NCBI RefSeq assembly: GCF_020509005.1
Contig: NC_063013.1
Span: 2,852,001-2,916,000 of the forward strand
Length of the DNA: 64,000 bases
From: Fulvia fulva
Taxonomy: Eukaryota; Ascomycota; Dothideomycetes; Mycosphaerellales; Mycosphaerellaceae
Direction of reading: 5' to 3'
Shown: positions 50,990-61,929 of the stretch, piece after piece
Numbering within the stretch: position 1 is the first letter of the stretch
Layout of the letters: each line of letters starts with the position of its first letter
Program-made: the position numbers and the translations under genes
The notes under the pieces: model-generated
Databases searched by the model: none
What the model was told of the DNA's origin: nothing
Seen by the model: only the letters and a program-made list of their open reading frames with translations

Positions 50990-53900
50990 TATCTGCCACC
51001 CCCTAGCTTCCGCCTCTTGTCTATCCACTCCTCCGTCTCGCTAGCGAGGCTAAACTACTAGAGGTATCCCTACTATAGTATCTACCGAGAGATTCGGCGA
51101 ATATTGCCTTTGTCCCTAATAATTGACTTGTAGTCTCTCCTTCCCGCTTAGTGCCTCTAATTTCCCCTACCTCTCGCCTACTACGGGCATCGTAGTAGTA
51201 TATGTTCTAGGTTTTGCGATAGGTAGCTATACTAGTAGGCTAGGCTATAGATGTCTAGTACGCGTCTTCTAAATAGGTAGGCCCTTAACCCAATGTGTTC
51301 AGACCTAATTTGGATCGCTATGCTTGCCTCGGCCCTTGTTAGGTCCCTATATAGCTAGTAATTATGTCTCTAGAAGGCTCGGAGCGCTATTAGGCCTATT
51401 GTCTTAGGGGGCTTCCTTTTCTAGTCCTGCTCCTATAGGTAGCTCGCTATCTATTCCGCTAGGCTTTAGGTCTTAGCCTTACTCCCGCCGGCCTAGCGAG
51501 TCCTACGCTCCTCCTCTTCTCGTGCTAGCCATTCGGTACTTGTCTATATAGCCGTAAAGGTAGTAAGGTCATCCTCTTTTTGGCTTGTCCTATGTCCGGC
51601 CCCTCTCCGGTAGTAGCTTTCTATCTTATTCTTTACCTCCTAGATCGTAGTTTGTACTAGGTAATCTGTCGTCTTTACCGCGTATTAAATTCTTATTCCC
51701 CGGATGTACTAGCCGATTAGTAGTGTTCCTGTCTCCATTTCTACCGTGCTTGTTAACGTTGTCTTATATACGCCTAGTACCCTACGTAGGTTACCTACCT
51801 ATGTCCTGTTTAGGGGTTGCTCTATCCGTTTCGGGATCGGCTTGCCTACGCCTCCTGTTCCCTAAATCTGTGCCCCGTATAGTATAGCTAGTCTAACGAT
51901 CGCCTTATACATTACTCTTGCCTTATTAAATGTTGCTCCCTATATAGATGCCGTAAGTCTCTTTATCGAGGCTTCGTTAACCTATACTCGACTCTAGGCT
52001 TTCTTAACCTATACATTCCAGCTTAGCTTCGGGTCGAGCTAGATCCCTAGTACTCGTAGCTCCGCTAATAGCTTTGTCTCGTAGCCTTAGATTCTTACCG
52101 CCGCCTTTATATTATAGTATGTTCTCGCTTTACTAAAGTGTATAAGTTAGTACTTTTTAGGGGCGAACTAGGCACTATACTTCTTTACCTACTCCTCGCA
52201 TTTCTTGTACCTATCTTCGAGGAGGCGACAGTTCTCCTCTATCGAGTCTAACTAGGCTAGGATGTTTATGTCGTCTACGAACCCTAATACTAAGGTTTAC
52301 GGAGAGGTGAGTAGGGGGATTAGATCAGACATAAATATTAGAAACAGGATAGGGGAGAGAGTAGATCCCTAAGGTATTCTAGTCTCTACCTTTACCGGGT
52401 CGGACGTATACCTTCCTAGGACTAGGTATGTCGTCCGTTCCTAGAGAAAGGAGTAGACGAACGTCGTTACCTACTAGGGGATGCCTTTCTGCTATAGGAT
52501 ATATATTAGCCTTTAGTATAAGACGTTGTCGAAGGCTCCTACGATGTCGAGGGATAGTAAGGACGCCGCTCGGTTCCTACCGTAGTGCTAGAGGGTCTGA
52601 ATTTGCTCCGTAATTAGCTCTATTACTATTAGTATCGATCGCTAGCTTCTTTCCTCCTATCTATGTTACTAGGAGTACGTAGTTGTCCTCGACTAGCTAC
52701 GTAAGTCTCTAGGCTACTATCTTTTCTAGGACCTTCCCTATCGTATTTAGAAGTGCTATTAGTCTATACGACTTGAGCTAAGTATAGTCTTCCTTCTATA
52801 GCTTACGTAGCACTACTGTTATAGACTCTCTATACGGCTTCGGGTGATACCCTAGCCGTAGGCACGCGGTAAACAGGTTTACTAGGCTCGGCGCGATCTC
52901 TTCTCTATACTCTTTTAGTAGTATATTCGGTATCCTGTCTAGGCCTAGGGCTTTCCGTCCTTTTAGCTTACTTATAACTCCTATTACTCTATTAGAGCTA
53001 ACCGCCTAATCTATGTCTAGGGGTTCCGGGTATATACTCGGGTCGATATCCGTAAGGTCTGCCTCTACTTACGTCGAAAAGAAAAAGTCGGCTAATGCTT
53101 TTGCCTTGCCCCGGGGCGTAGCCTAGGCAATCCCTTCGCGGTCTACGATTAGGGGGAAGTGAGGGGTTTGCTACTCTTTAGGTAGTCGTGCCTATCTAGT
53201 AAGTCTCTATATCTGTTCCGGGTTTTCTATAACGAGCCCGATCGTCGCTCTCTAGTCCTATAGCTTATCGCGTCTTATCTATGCCTTCTTCTCTTGTGTC
53301 GCGCGACAGCATTGCTCCTACGTCTCTTAGGTATGCTCCTTCGTCTACTATCGCCTTGCCCTTCTAGCCTCCCTTACCTTTATAGAGCATTTAGGGGTCT
53401 AGAAGGCCTTCTACTACGTTAAGGGCCGGAGTAACGGCGTATATTGTTCCGCTACTTACTATATAACCGAGGTAATCTGTTCCGCTACTTGATCTAGCTA
53501 AGCTGTCGTCTCGAGTTCTCTATACTATAGTAGGTTCGCTATTAGGAAGCCTCTTATGTCGTCCTAGCGTACCTTCTTCTAGTTACGGCGTAGTTCGCTT
53601 ACTAGCTCCTCTATCGCCTTCACCCCTAGCGTCGTTTAGATAGGGATATAGTCTAAGGAGGCCTCTAGCGCGTAGTTCGGTCGGCATTAGACTAGACTCT
53701 CTTTAAGTTCTCGTAATAGAAAGTATAGGTCGATTGTGCTTATACTTATACGGGCCTTCTACGTCTCTATTCCCTTTAGTATTACTAAGGCTATTCCGTA
53801 GCGTACGGTTATATCTAGTAGCTTTCCCTCTAGAAACGCGTACGGGGGAGTGAATTCGAGTCCCTACTATAGGTAGTAGAGGTTAAAGTCGCCGAGGAGT

Positions 53901-55680
53901 ACTTACTTTATATCTTAGCTTAGGGTCCGCTCTAGGTAGGCGAGGGTTCCTAGTTCCCTACTCGTCCGACCCCGCGGTAGCGGGTTATAAACGTTATAGA
54001 TCTAGATAGGGCCTTATATCGTGTTAATCTAGATTGATATTATGTCTCCTAGGTTGCCCTACTACGGTAGTATAACCTTCTACGACTTAAGGTCTATAGT
54101 CTTGCTTACGTATATATATGTCCTCGGGATAACGCCTCGTTAGCCCGCGATTACGGTGTAGTATCTCCGGTCATTACAAGTAGCTAGGAGTCCTTCGTAG
54201 GGGTTGACCTATAGTTCCTATACCGCGATAACGTAGTACCGTAGCGGGTCTAGCTCTTATAGAAAGTGGCGCTAGACCTTGTCCCTACTTTTATTTACGT
54301 TATACTATACGATAGTAATGTCGTCGTATAGTATTATTCGTTATCCGTAAGGTCTATTTCCGTGCTAACCTACTATGTCTCCTAAGCCTATATCTCGCTG
54401 TCCGGCTAGCCCTAGGGCCGCTAGGGCGCCCTAAAGATTCGTATTTGGCCTAGTTCGTTAGCGGCCCGGTTAAGGTGTCGAGGCCTACCGGGAGGTAGAT
54501 ACGTTTACGGTTAGGTTCCCTTATTCGTCTCTTCTACCCTCTTCCTTTTGCTCGGTTCGAAGCCCTTATATACGGTAGGTCCCTCCTACTACCGTTAGGG
54601 GTACCTAGCTAGTATAGAAATCCTTGCTTATCTCGCTCGTTCTTATGCTACTATTCTAGTTAGGCATTAGCTTGAATACGCTAGGTGCCTTCTACCGTAG
54701 TATATATACCTACTCTCCTTTTTTGGGCATTCCCTTCCCTAGTATAGGCCTACGTAGTAAGGATACCTTAGGGTCTTCTTCCCGTATTTTAGGGCTATAT
54801 AACCGTACTATTAGCATTAGAAGCATTGTAGTACCCTATAGCTACTCTAATAGATCTCCGTGTCTATTCTCTCGTAGTTCTAGAATAGCCTATTGTCTAG
54901 TATCTAGTTAGCTTGTTCCGCTATCTCTACCTAGATAATAAGCGATAAGTGTGTCTTTTCTCGGTCTACTGTCTTATATAGCTATACCGCCTTCGTTAGT
55001 CGTACTCCTAGGGAGGTGTTCTAGTTCTATACTTAGAGGTAGGGAAGGTCTTCGACCTTAAATGTCCTAGGGACCCCGTAGGCGATGACGGTATACTGTT
55101 AGTAGGAGACTCGTACCGACTTCGCGACTTTAGTAGTCCACTCCTTATAGGTCTCTAGCTTTCGTCTATTAGACTCTTATACGGTAAAGAGTCTAACTAC
55201 GCCTATTGCCTCTACCCTCGCTCTAACTACCTCCTTTTGGCCGATTCTGTCGACAATCTCCTTGCTTATTAGGGCTACGATTTCTTGTTTTTCCGCCGGA
55301 TTAGTAATGTATAGGCGTACCGCCTTACTTGCCTTCGGAGGGGGTTAATTCTTGCCTACTACTACTATTGCCTATATAGTTAGTCTCTAGGCTACCTTCT
55401 GTGTTGCTTATTAGATTGTTTTCGGGATTTGGTATGATAGCGCTTTTAGCGCTCCTAGTAGCTATACTATAGTGTTCTTATATGTCCGGGCTAGATGTTT
55501 GCTATCCCCTAGTAAGTCTTCCGCCTCCGTATATAGGGTCGTCTACGCTATATTGTTTGTCGTTAGCCTCTACTTTCTATATAGTAGGCCTTGGCTTATG
55601 TCCTAGGTTTTTCCTTAGTCTATTCCCCGGTTTAACTCTTAGTATAGAGTGTTCGTAAGGCTATAGCTCTCGTTAGTTAC
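50990..55680 (-). pseudogene. LINE B ORF1 and ORF2 in composite iii, degenerate
   Basis: The reverse complement aligns collinearly with 14995-19694. ORF2 occupies about 50990-54340 (RT FVDD region at about 52275, endonuclease towards 54300) and ORF1 about 54330-55680. Many Trp/Gln codons are stops. The longer frames on the plus strand here are antisense shadows. Confidence 0.8.
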
Positions 55681-55762
55681 TATCCTTCGCTACTATTCGG
55701 GGTCGCGCTTCCTAATTAGGTAGTTGTCCTCCGTAACTCCGTAACTCTAGGGTCTACCTTTA

Positions 55763-56766
55763 GGGCAAGGAAGGAATCGTATTTAGTAAGCTAGCTACGA
55801 GATAAGGTAATAAGTCTTAACCGCGCTTTCCTATATATCTAGTACTACCGTATAGCCTCGTTTAAAGAGGTTAGCCCGGAGTAAAAGCTTCCCTCTACGC
55901 CCTCCCTCCCTATTTACTCCTTAAGCTAATATCTACCTCTATAGGCCTAAGCCCTTTAGTGCTCTCTATTAACCGATATACGTATCCGTCCTCTCGGGCT
56001 ATATAGATAGTATTAGCCGTCGCTACTAGTATATACTACGCCCTAGGTTTTGACGCCCTTCGCGTTACCGTAGCCTATCTCTAGAAAGCGGCCGTCTATG
56101 CCTCGTAGGTTTGCTCGGGGCACACACTACGCCGGGTAGCGTACTCCTTACGTCTCTACCTACTAACTAATATAAAGTTCCTTATTACCCTACCCTCGAT
56201 CCTCCCCGATTATAGAACTAATCTACTCGTATTATACGTCTTTTCCCCGTCCTAATAGCCGTCTTTTCCTTACTTAGGCTATCGTCTTTTCCTCGTCGCA
56301 ATCTACTATATCAGACTAGGTGCGTTATATAGTAGGATAGGTAGTGCCTTAGGTAAAACCCTTATCCCTATACCGGGTATTTAATAGGCCCTAATAGGCT
56401 TCGTCGCGTATTAACCTACCTACCGTATTGCCCGCTAGTAAATACGAGATTGTTTCGTAGTCCGCTCGACGCCGTCGTATAGTCCGCTTAGTTGTTAATC
56501 TATAGTCCGCTCGTCTAATGTTCGTCGCTCGGCCCGCTCGGTTTACGGTCTCCGGAGGTAAAAATTCTATACTTATACTAGAGGTGTCCTATCGAGCGTA
56601 TAGGCTACGGTTCCGCGCCCTTCTTATACGTAGAAAGAAGAGGGACTCGCTCCCGATACGAGTATACGCTCGTCGGATAGTTTTTATACCCGTTTTACTA
56701 GTAGTCCTCTATTCGCCGCGGCTTCGCCTACGTTACGCGCCCGTCGCGCCTACGACGCTCTAGCGT
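55763..56766 (-). repeat. WEIRD-like 5' module in composite iii
   Basis: RIP-mutated third copy of the sequence at 21124-22126, joined to LINE B at about 55763. The last common bases before the junction, GATTCCTTCCTTGCC, are the same as in the other two copies. Confidence 0.8.
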
Positions 56767-56842
56767 AAGAATACTTAGCTCTCTCGTAGCTAGACGAGAG
56801 GTTCGTAGCCGACACTACGTATAGGTGATTCTCGTTATCGAC
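56767..56842 (-). ncRNA. HDV-like ribozyme in composite iii, mutated
   Basis: Reading from 56842 the strand begins GTCGATAACGAG; the initial G of the 21047 copy is missing or mutated. P4 (CTCTCGT with ACGAGAG) is intact, and the J4/2 strand AGCTAAGT keeps GCNAA with the catalytic C. P1 and P2 each carry a RIP-type change. It lies exactly at the 5' boundary defined by the target duplication. Confidence 0.65.
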
Positions 56843-58745
56843 TATACTCTAATTATAAGAACCTCGAATAGTTTATAAGTACGAAGCAATTAAACTATAG
56901 ACAAGCTCGCTAGGCCGAGTTTCTCTCGTAGTTCTTCTTTAAGATTGTCTATAGGCTAGGAGTTTAAGGTACTAAGCTAGACAGCTTAACCCGACGTTTA
57001 TAGGACTTACCGAAGCCTAGAGACCTAGATGACCTACGAAACTAATAGTAGTATTAGGTGTTACTAGGCCTAGATCGTATCCTAAACCTATCGTCTACTA
57101 GAGTGTTGTCGGTATATAATAATAACGTTATAACCCCGCTTACGACCGCTATTCGAGGACTCTATACGTAACTAGAGACTAAGGAAGCCGTTTAATAGCT
57201 AGAACGAGATGAACTATATACCTTACTAAGGAAGCACCGTATCGATAACCGTTATATAGTCCTAGTCGGAGGTATAATATATATTAAGAATATATATAGT
57301 AGTTATAGCCTATTCGTTCCTCCGGAGTTAGAAGACAATCTAGATAAAGGTGAAATCCCGGTACGTACTCGTATCGTATAGGCTTTCTACGACTATATAG
57401 TAGCTAGGTACTTAGGGGACGAGAAGACGTATAAATTAGTAGCTCGTAACTATACCTAGCTAGGTATCGTACAATTTATTAAGAGCTATATACGTGCCTA
57501 CCGCGCTTACCGTACGAATAAGAACACTAATATCTAGTACCTAGGGCTATCAAGACCGCTACTAGTACTATTTAGCGCTTAGGAGGATATCTCTATCGAC
57601 TTCGTAGTTAAACTACCGAAGGGAATAAGCGTAGTCGACCGACAAACGTACGAGAATATTATAACCGTTATATACCGCCTAACTAAGGAGCGACATATTA
57701 TTCCTATTACCTCTATAATAGTAGTGTATTACGTACTAGTATTTATTAAGTACGTATTTAGTAGACATAGGCTCCCGAAGTCTATTGTCTCGGATTGTAG
57801 TACGTAATAGGTTTCCGTATTCGAGCGTAGGATATACGCGCTACTTAGTATTAATCGAAAGCTATCTTCGTCGTTCTACCTAGAAATAGATAGATAGTCG
57901 GAGAACACGAACAAAGTAATAGAGCAATACCTATATATCTTTATTAACTATACCTAGGACGACTAGCTAGATTAGACTCTATTAGCTAAGTTTATAGTAA
58001 ATAATGTAGTGTCCGTAATAATAGGCGTCTCGCCGTTCTATACTAATACTAGGCGTAATCTAAGATTCTCTAAGTTCGACTTAGACTTACCTATACTACT
58101 AATACTACATAAATAGCGACTAGACGCTAAGTCCGCGGACAAGTTTACGGCTAAGATATAAGAGATATACTAATACTTACGACAGTAGATAGCCTTAGTA
58201 TAAGTAGTCTAAGCTAAGTACGTAAACTAGACGCGTATACCTATACTACGGTACGCCGAAGGCGACGAAGTATAGGGAAGCACTAAGAACTAGACGATAG
58301 AGAGACCTTCTCGTAAGATAGACGTAAAGTAGTCTAGACCGTACGTAACTACGGAGGTACTACCGGGCAACACTTATAAAGTAGAGCTCCTACCTACTTT
58401 AAATATCGATAATCGCTTCTACTTATACCTTCTTATACTAGTTTATCCGCCGGTTATAGGATAGATATAACCCGTACTACTACCGATCCGAATTGTCGAC
58501 GACGAATAATACGAAGCCGATCCCGCCGAGCCCGATTAATAGGAAGTTAAGCAAATTCTAGACTATAAGAAGAGATAGCCGCGAGGACTAATACCGGTAG
58601 GAGGCAAATAGCTATATTAGGAATACTTAGTGAAATATATTAGATATAATAAGCTATCCTATAAAGCTACGGACTAGGTTATCGAGACTACCGCCGCCTC
58701 CGTAGCCGACTTTTACTATAACTACCCGAGGTATAGTACGGTATA
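56843..58745 (+). pseudogene. Gypsy C2 RNase H end, integrase and chromodomain remnant
   Basis: Continues C2: RNase H end (NLE.FISTKQLN, about 56870), HHCC finger region (about 57240-57520), integrase core (IDFVVKLPKG at about 57597, SIVSDC at about 57780, SENTNKVIEQYL at about 57900) and a chromodomain (about 58545-58735, QILDYKKRQPRG...QEYLVKYIRYNK.SYKATD). Breaks off near 58745, where an inverted gypsy fragment starts. Purine tract and 3' LTR are missing. Confidence 0.75.
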
Positions 58746-61249
58746 TATTAGCGTTATCTACTTATAGGGCTTGATCGTAACTTAAGTATTCGTATAGGTA
58801 CGTATAGAAGTCCTTTTTCTATTAAGTAAAACGCTCTGCCTTTTCGGCGGATAGGCGTTACTTAGTAGGTACTAGAGGCTTAGGGAGGCTATCTCTATTA
58901 AAGTTACTAGTACGAGGACTACGACCTCGTTCGGTAAAGAATAGCGACATACCTATTACTTCTATAATATAGTTGTTCTTTACGAATTCCGCTAGCGGAA
59001 GCCACTACACCTAATCTCCTTATATATAGTCGATAAAGACACGGAGGTACTTCTCTATCTCCTTATTTGTATTCTTAGACTGTCTATTAGTCTTAGGATA
59101 GAAGGCTATAGATAACTTATAGACTATCCCTACTAGTCCGTAGAAGCGTTACTAAAAAGCTAATAGCTACTAACTACCTCGATCTATAACGATAGACAGA
59201 GGGGTACTTTATAAGCGGTAGTAGTCCCGGACGAAGACCTCGGCGATATATTCGGCCGTTATCTCCTTTACTAGGATTATATAGCATCCCTTACTCGTAC
59301 GGTTAGTAATCGTAAGGGTATTAGTATATATAACGCTATTATAATTAGTACTCTTCGGTAGTCCTACTACAAAATCTATAGCAATTTCGTCCTATAGTTT
59401 AAACGGGATTAGTAGGGGTTTTAGTAGACCTAGGTATTACGTCTACGAGGGTTTTAACGAGCGGTATTCGTAGTACTTAAAGATCTTATTACGTATATAC
59501 TACAAAAGGCCGGACTAGACAAAGTCGCGAGTAATAAGCTCGTAGGTCTTCGTACGACCTAGGTGACTAGTAGAGGGGGTACTATAATATACTTAGAAGA
59601 TCTTAAAGCGTAAACCCGGTACGTCTAGTACGAAGACGTTATAGCCGCCGTATCTATTCTTAATATAGATAAGGCCGCCTATAGCTACCGCCTCGCTATT
59701 ATCTATACGGTACTAGCGTAGTAGCGTATAAGGCTCTCCTACGTCACTAGCGTAACGCTTACTATAGCTCCGCTTCTCCGTATATAATGCGGATCTTAGT
59801 TATAAGTTTATTGTCCTATCGGCCTAGACGGTCTCTATCGGCGAGATGTTAAGGAATCGGTACTTAGGTAGTAACGTCTGTTCTTAATACTATCTTCGTA
59901 GGTCGTTATCGTTTATAGGGACGTCCTATAGCCGCCGTATTAGAGTATTAGGTTTGACATTCGTCTTACTAGGGATATAGATAATCTTAAAGTAGAACTA
60001 CGATAAGAACTCGGACTAACGTACCTAGCGTCTAGTTAGGACCTTAGTACTCGTAAACTATTTAAGGTTCTTATAATCGGAGTATACTAGGATTAGCTTA
60101 CCGCTTTCGTCGGTAAGGTTTTCGAAGTCGGCCTTATCTCTATTAATGTCTCTAGACATAAGCTCTAGCTTCTATTCCTTAAAGGCTTTCACGAAAGTAA
60201 GTAGTTCCTTATTGTAGATGTCGGAGTTATATTCTTACGGCGATATGTTCTTAGACATAAAAGCTACTAGGCGCTATATACCGTCTTCTCCTTACTACGA
60301 CATTACTATAGTAGTAACGAAGTCTAACGTATCCGTTTCGAGCTTCGTTTCTCGCCCGGGTACGAAATGTACGAGTATATATCGTCCTTATTAAACGCTT
60401 GTTTTGTACGTTCGAAAGCGTCCTAATATTCGTTACCCTATACCTATAGTACGTCTTTCTTAGTAAGCTATATTATCGGGTAGGCGATACCTAAGTAGTT
60501 ACGAATAAACCGCCTATAGAAGTTATAAAAGCTAAGGAAGGACAGAATATCTATTAGGTTACGAGGGGTCTCCTATTCTTAGATTACGGCGATCTTGTCC
60601 TTATCTATCTTAATACTATCCGCGCCTATAATTAAGCTAAGGTACTTCGTCTCTTAGACGTAAAACTCGTACTTGTCGATATCGAGTTGAAGTCCTACCT
60701 CCTATAGCTTCGCTATAACCTTCTCGACGTAAACGATATACTCCTCTAGGGTGTCGCTAAATATAAGTACGTTATCGAGATACGCGGAGGTAAAATCGTC
60801 TAGGTACTCTCGGAGCGCGTTATTAATATATAACTAGAAGGTACCGGGTATATTATCGAGACTAAAGGGCATTACTAGACATTCGAATTGACCGTAGCGC
60901 GTAGTAAATGCCGTTTTCTACTCGTCCCCTTCCGCGATACGTAAATGATTAAAGGTAGCGATTATATCGAGCTTAGTAAAGTACTTCTTACTACTAATCC
61001 GGTTAAGGGTATCTTAAATAAGTAGGATAGGGTACCTCGATTTTATAGTAATAGCGTTTAGGGCGCGGTAGTCGATATAGACGCGTAGTCTACTACCTAG
61101 TATAGACGACTAACCACCCTAGTAAGTAAGGGCGCGCCTAGTGACCTTAGGATAGCTTACGCGTAGGTGTATATATTTGCCGGTCTACGGGCCGTAAAAT
61201 ATATATGTAGTAGTCCTAAAAGATAATAAATCTGAAATTTTCAGATTCC
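58746..61249 (-). pseudogene. Gypsy E, inverted RT-RNase H-integrase fragment
   Basis: Reading from 61249 downwards with RIP stops skipped: RT with [19 protein letters not shown] (about 61080), KYFTKLDIIATFNHLRIAEG, GQFECLVMPFSL and TSAYLDNVLIFSDTLEEY (about 60780); QLDIDKYEF; RNase H region (about 60300-59900); integrase with a C-terminal SENANKEIEKYL-like motif (YPKTNRQSKNTNKEIEKYLR, about 59050). No LTR, gag or protease is present. It meets gypsy C2 head to head at about 58745. Copia-2 cuts its other end. Confidence 0.75.
61229..61247. repeat. Short perfect palindrome next to copia-2
   Basis: AATCTGAAA-T-TTTCAGATT, 9-bp arms around one base, 2 bp upstream of the copia-2 LTR. It retains TpG and CpA, unlike the gypsy E sequence to its left. 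Confidence 0.6.
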
Positions 61250-61484
61250 TGTTAAGATGTAGCATCTCAAAGGGAGTCAACAATCAGGAAGTGATCTGGT
61301 AGCCTGAGGCATCCACGATGACTCAGCTTATAGGGAGATACCTTCTCTCTCCTTTAGCTTAGATACACATCCAACACAATCGACATATTGGTTCCTGATA
61401 TATTGCTGTATACTCGTGCTATTAGTCAGTTGAAGATTGATCTCTTACTCCACTCCGCTACTATCTACCCGTACCTGTTCAACA
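61250..61484 (+). repeat. Copia-2 5' LTR
   Basis: 235 bp, TGTTAAG to TTCAACA, the same length and terminal motifs as the copia-1 LTR. The PBS TTATAAGCCC (61487-61496, one G-to-A change from TTATGAGCCC) follows after 2 nt. Confidence 0.85.
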
Positions 61485-61929
61485 GGTTATAAGCCCGGGT
61501 TTGTGCAGGAATAAGAGCAACCTATATCAGTATAGGCTACTTGTATCCCTTGCTATCGTAGCAGAAAACATCTAGGAATCAGAAGTCTACCCCGTCTATC
61601 CTGTCAAGGAGCTTAGTTCGATACTAAGTGATAGGTAACCTAGACAAGGACTCTGTGCGGCTTACTCAAAGCCAATACCTTGAAGATACTCTATAGGCAG
61701 AACTGCATCGAGATACTATTAAGAAGGACTTCAAGTAAGTCATTTGAAGCTCTGCTAGGAGAGACAGACCTGTGTCCTAGCCCCGAGACCTCACACCGCT
61801 CCTTTACTTTACTAAGCAGGCCTTAGTATCCACACCTACGAACTTTCCCATTCTACACTAGAAGCCTCAGCAGGATCTGAGCTACCACTTTGGAACATAC
61901 ACACCTTGTTTCATTACATCCAATTTATT

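Larger units (their letters stand above)
50794..56842 (-). mobile_element. Composite LINE iii: ribozyme-headed module fused to LINE B
   Basis: About 6.05 kb on the minus strand. Reading from 56842: the 1.08-kb module (56842-55763), then LINE B from about 90 bp upstream of ORF1 to the 3' tail at 50794. The target duplication is TATACTCCAATTATA (50779-50793) against TATACTCTAATTATA (56843-56857); the single mismatch is a CpA to TpA change. The LINE B part spans both ORFs. The intact LINE B at 14763 has an unrelated leader at the same position, so the module is not simply the B 5' UTR. Confidence 0.87.

Noticed and set aside
52428..52613. Plus-strand frame in composite iii
   Set aside because: Antisense shadow of the LINE B RT region; the same shadow occurs opposite 18064-18249.
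56518..56763. 81-codon frame antisense to the WEIRD-like module, also open at 21097-21306
   Set aside because: Arg/Leu-rich with no motif. It stays open mainly because this strand has few CAG, CAA or TGG codons for RIP to convert; not convincing as a gene.
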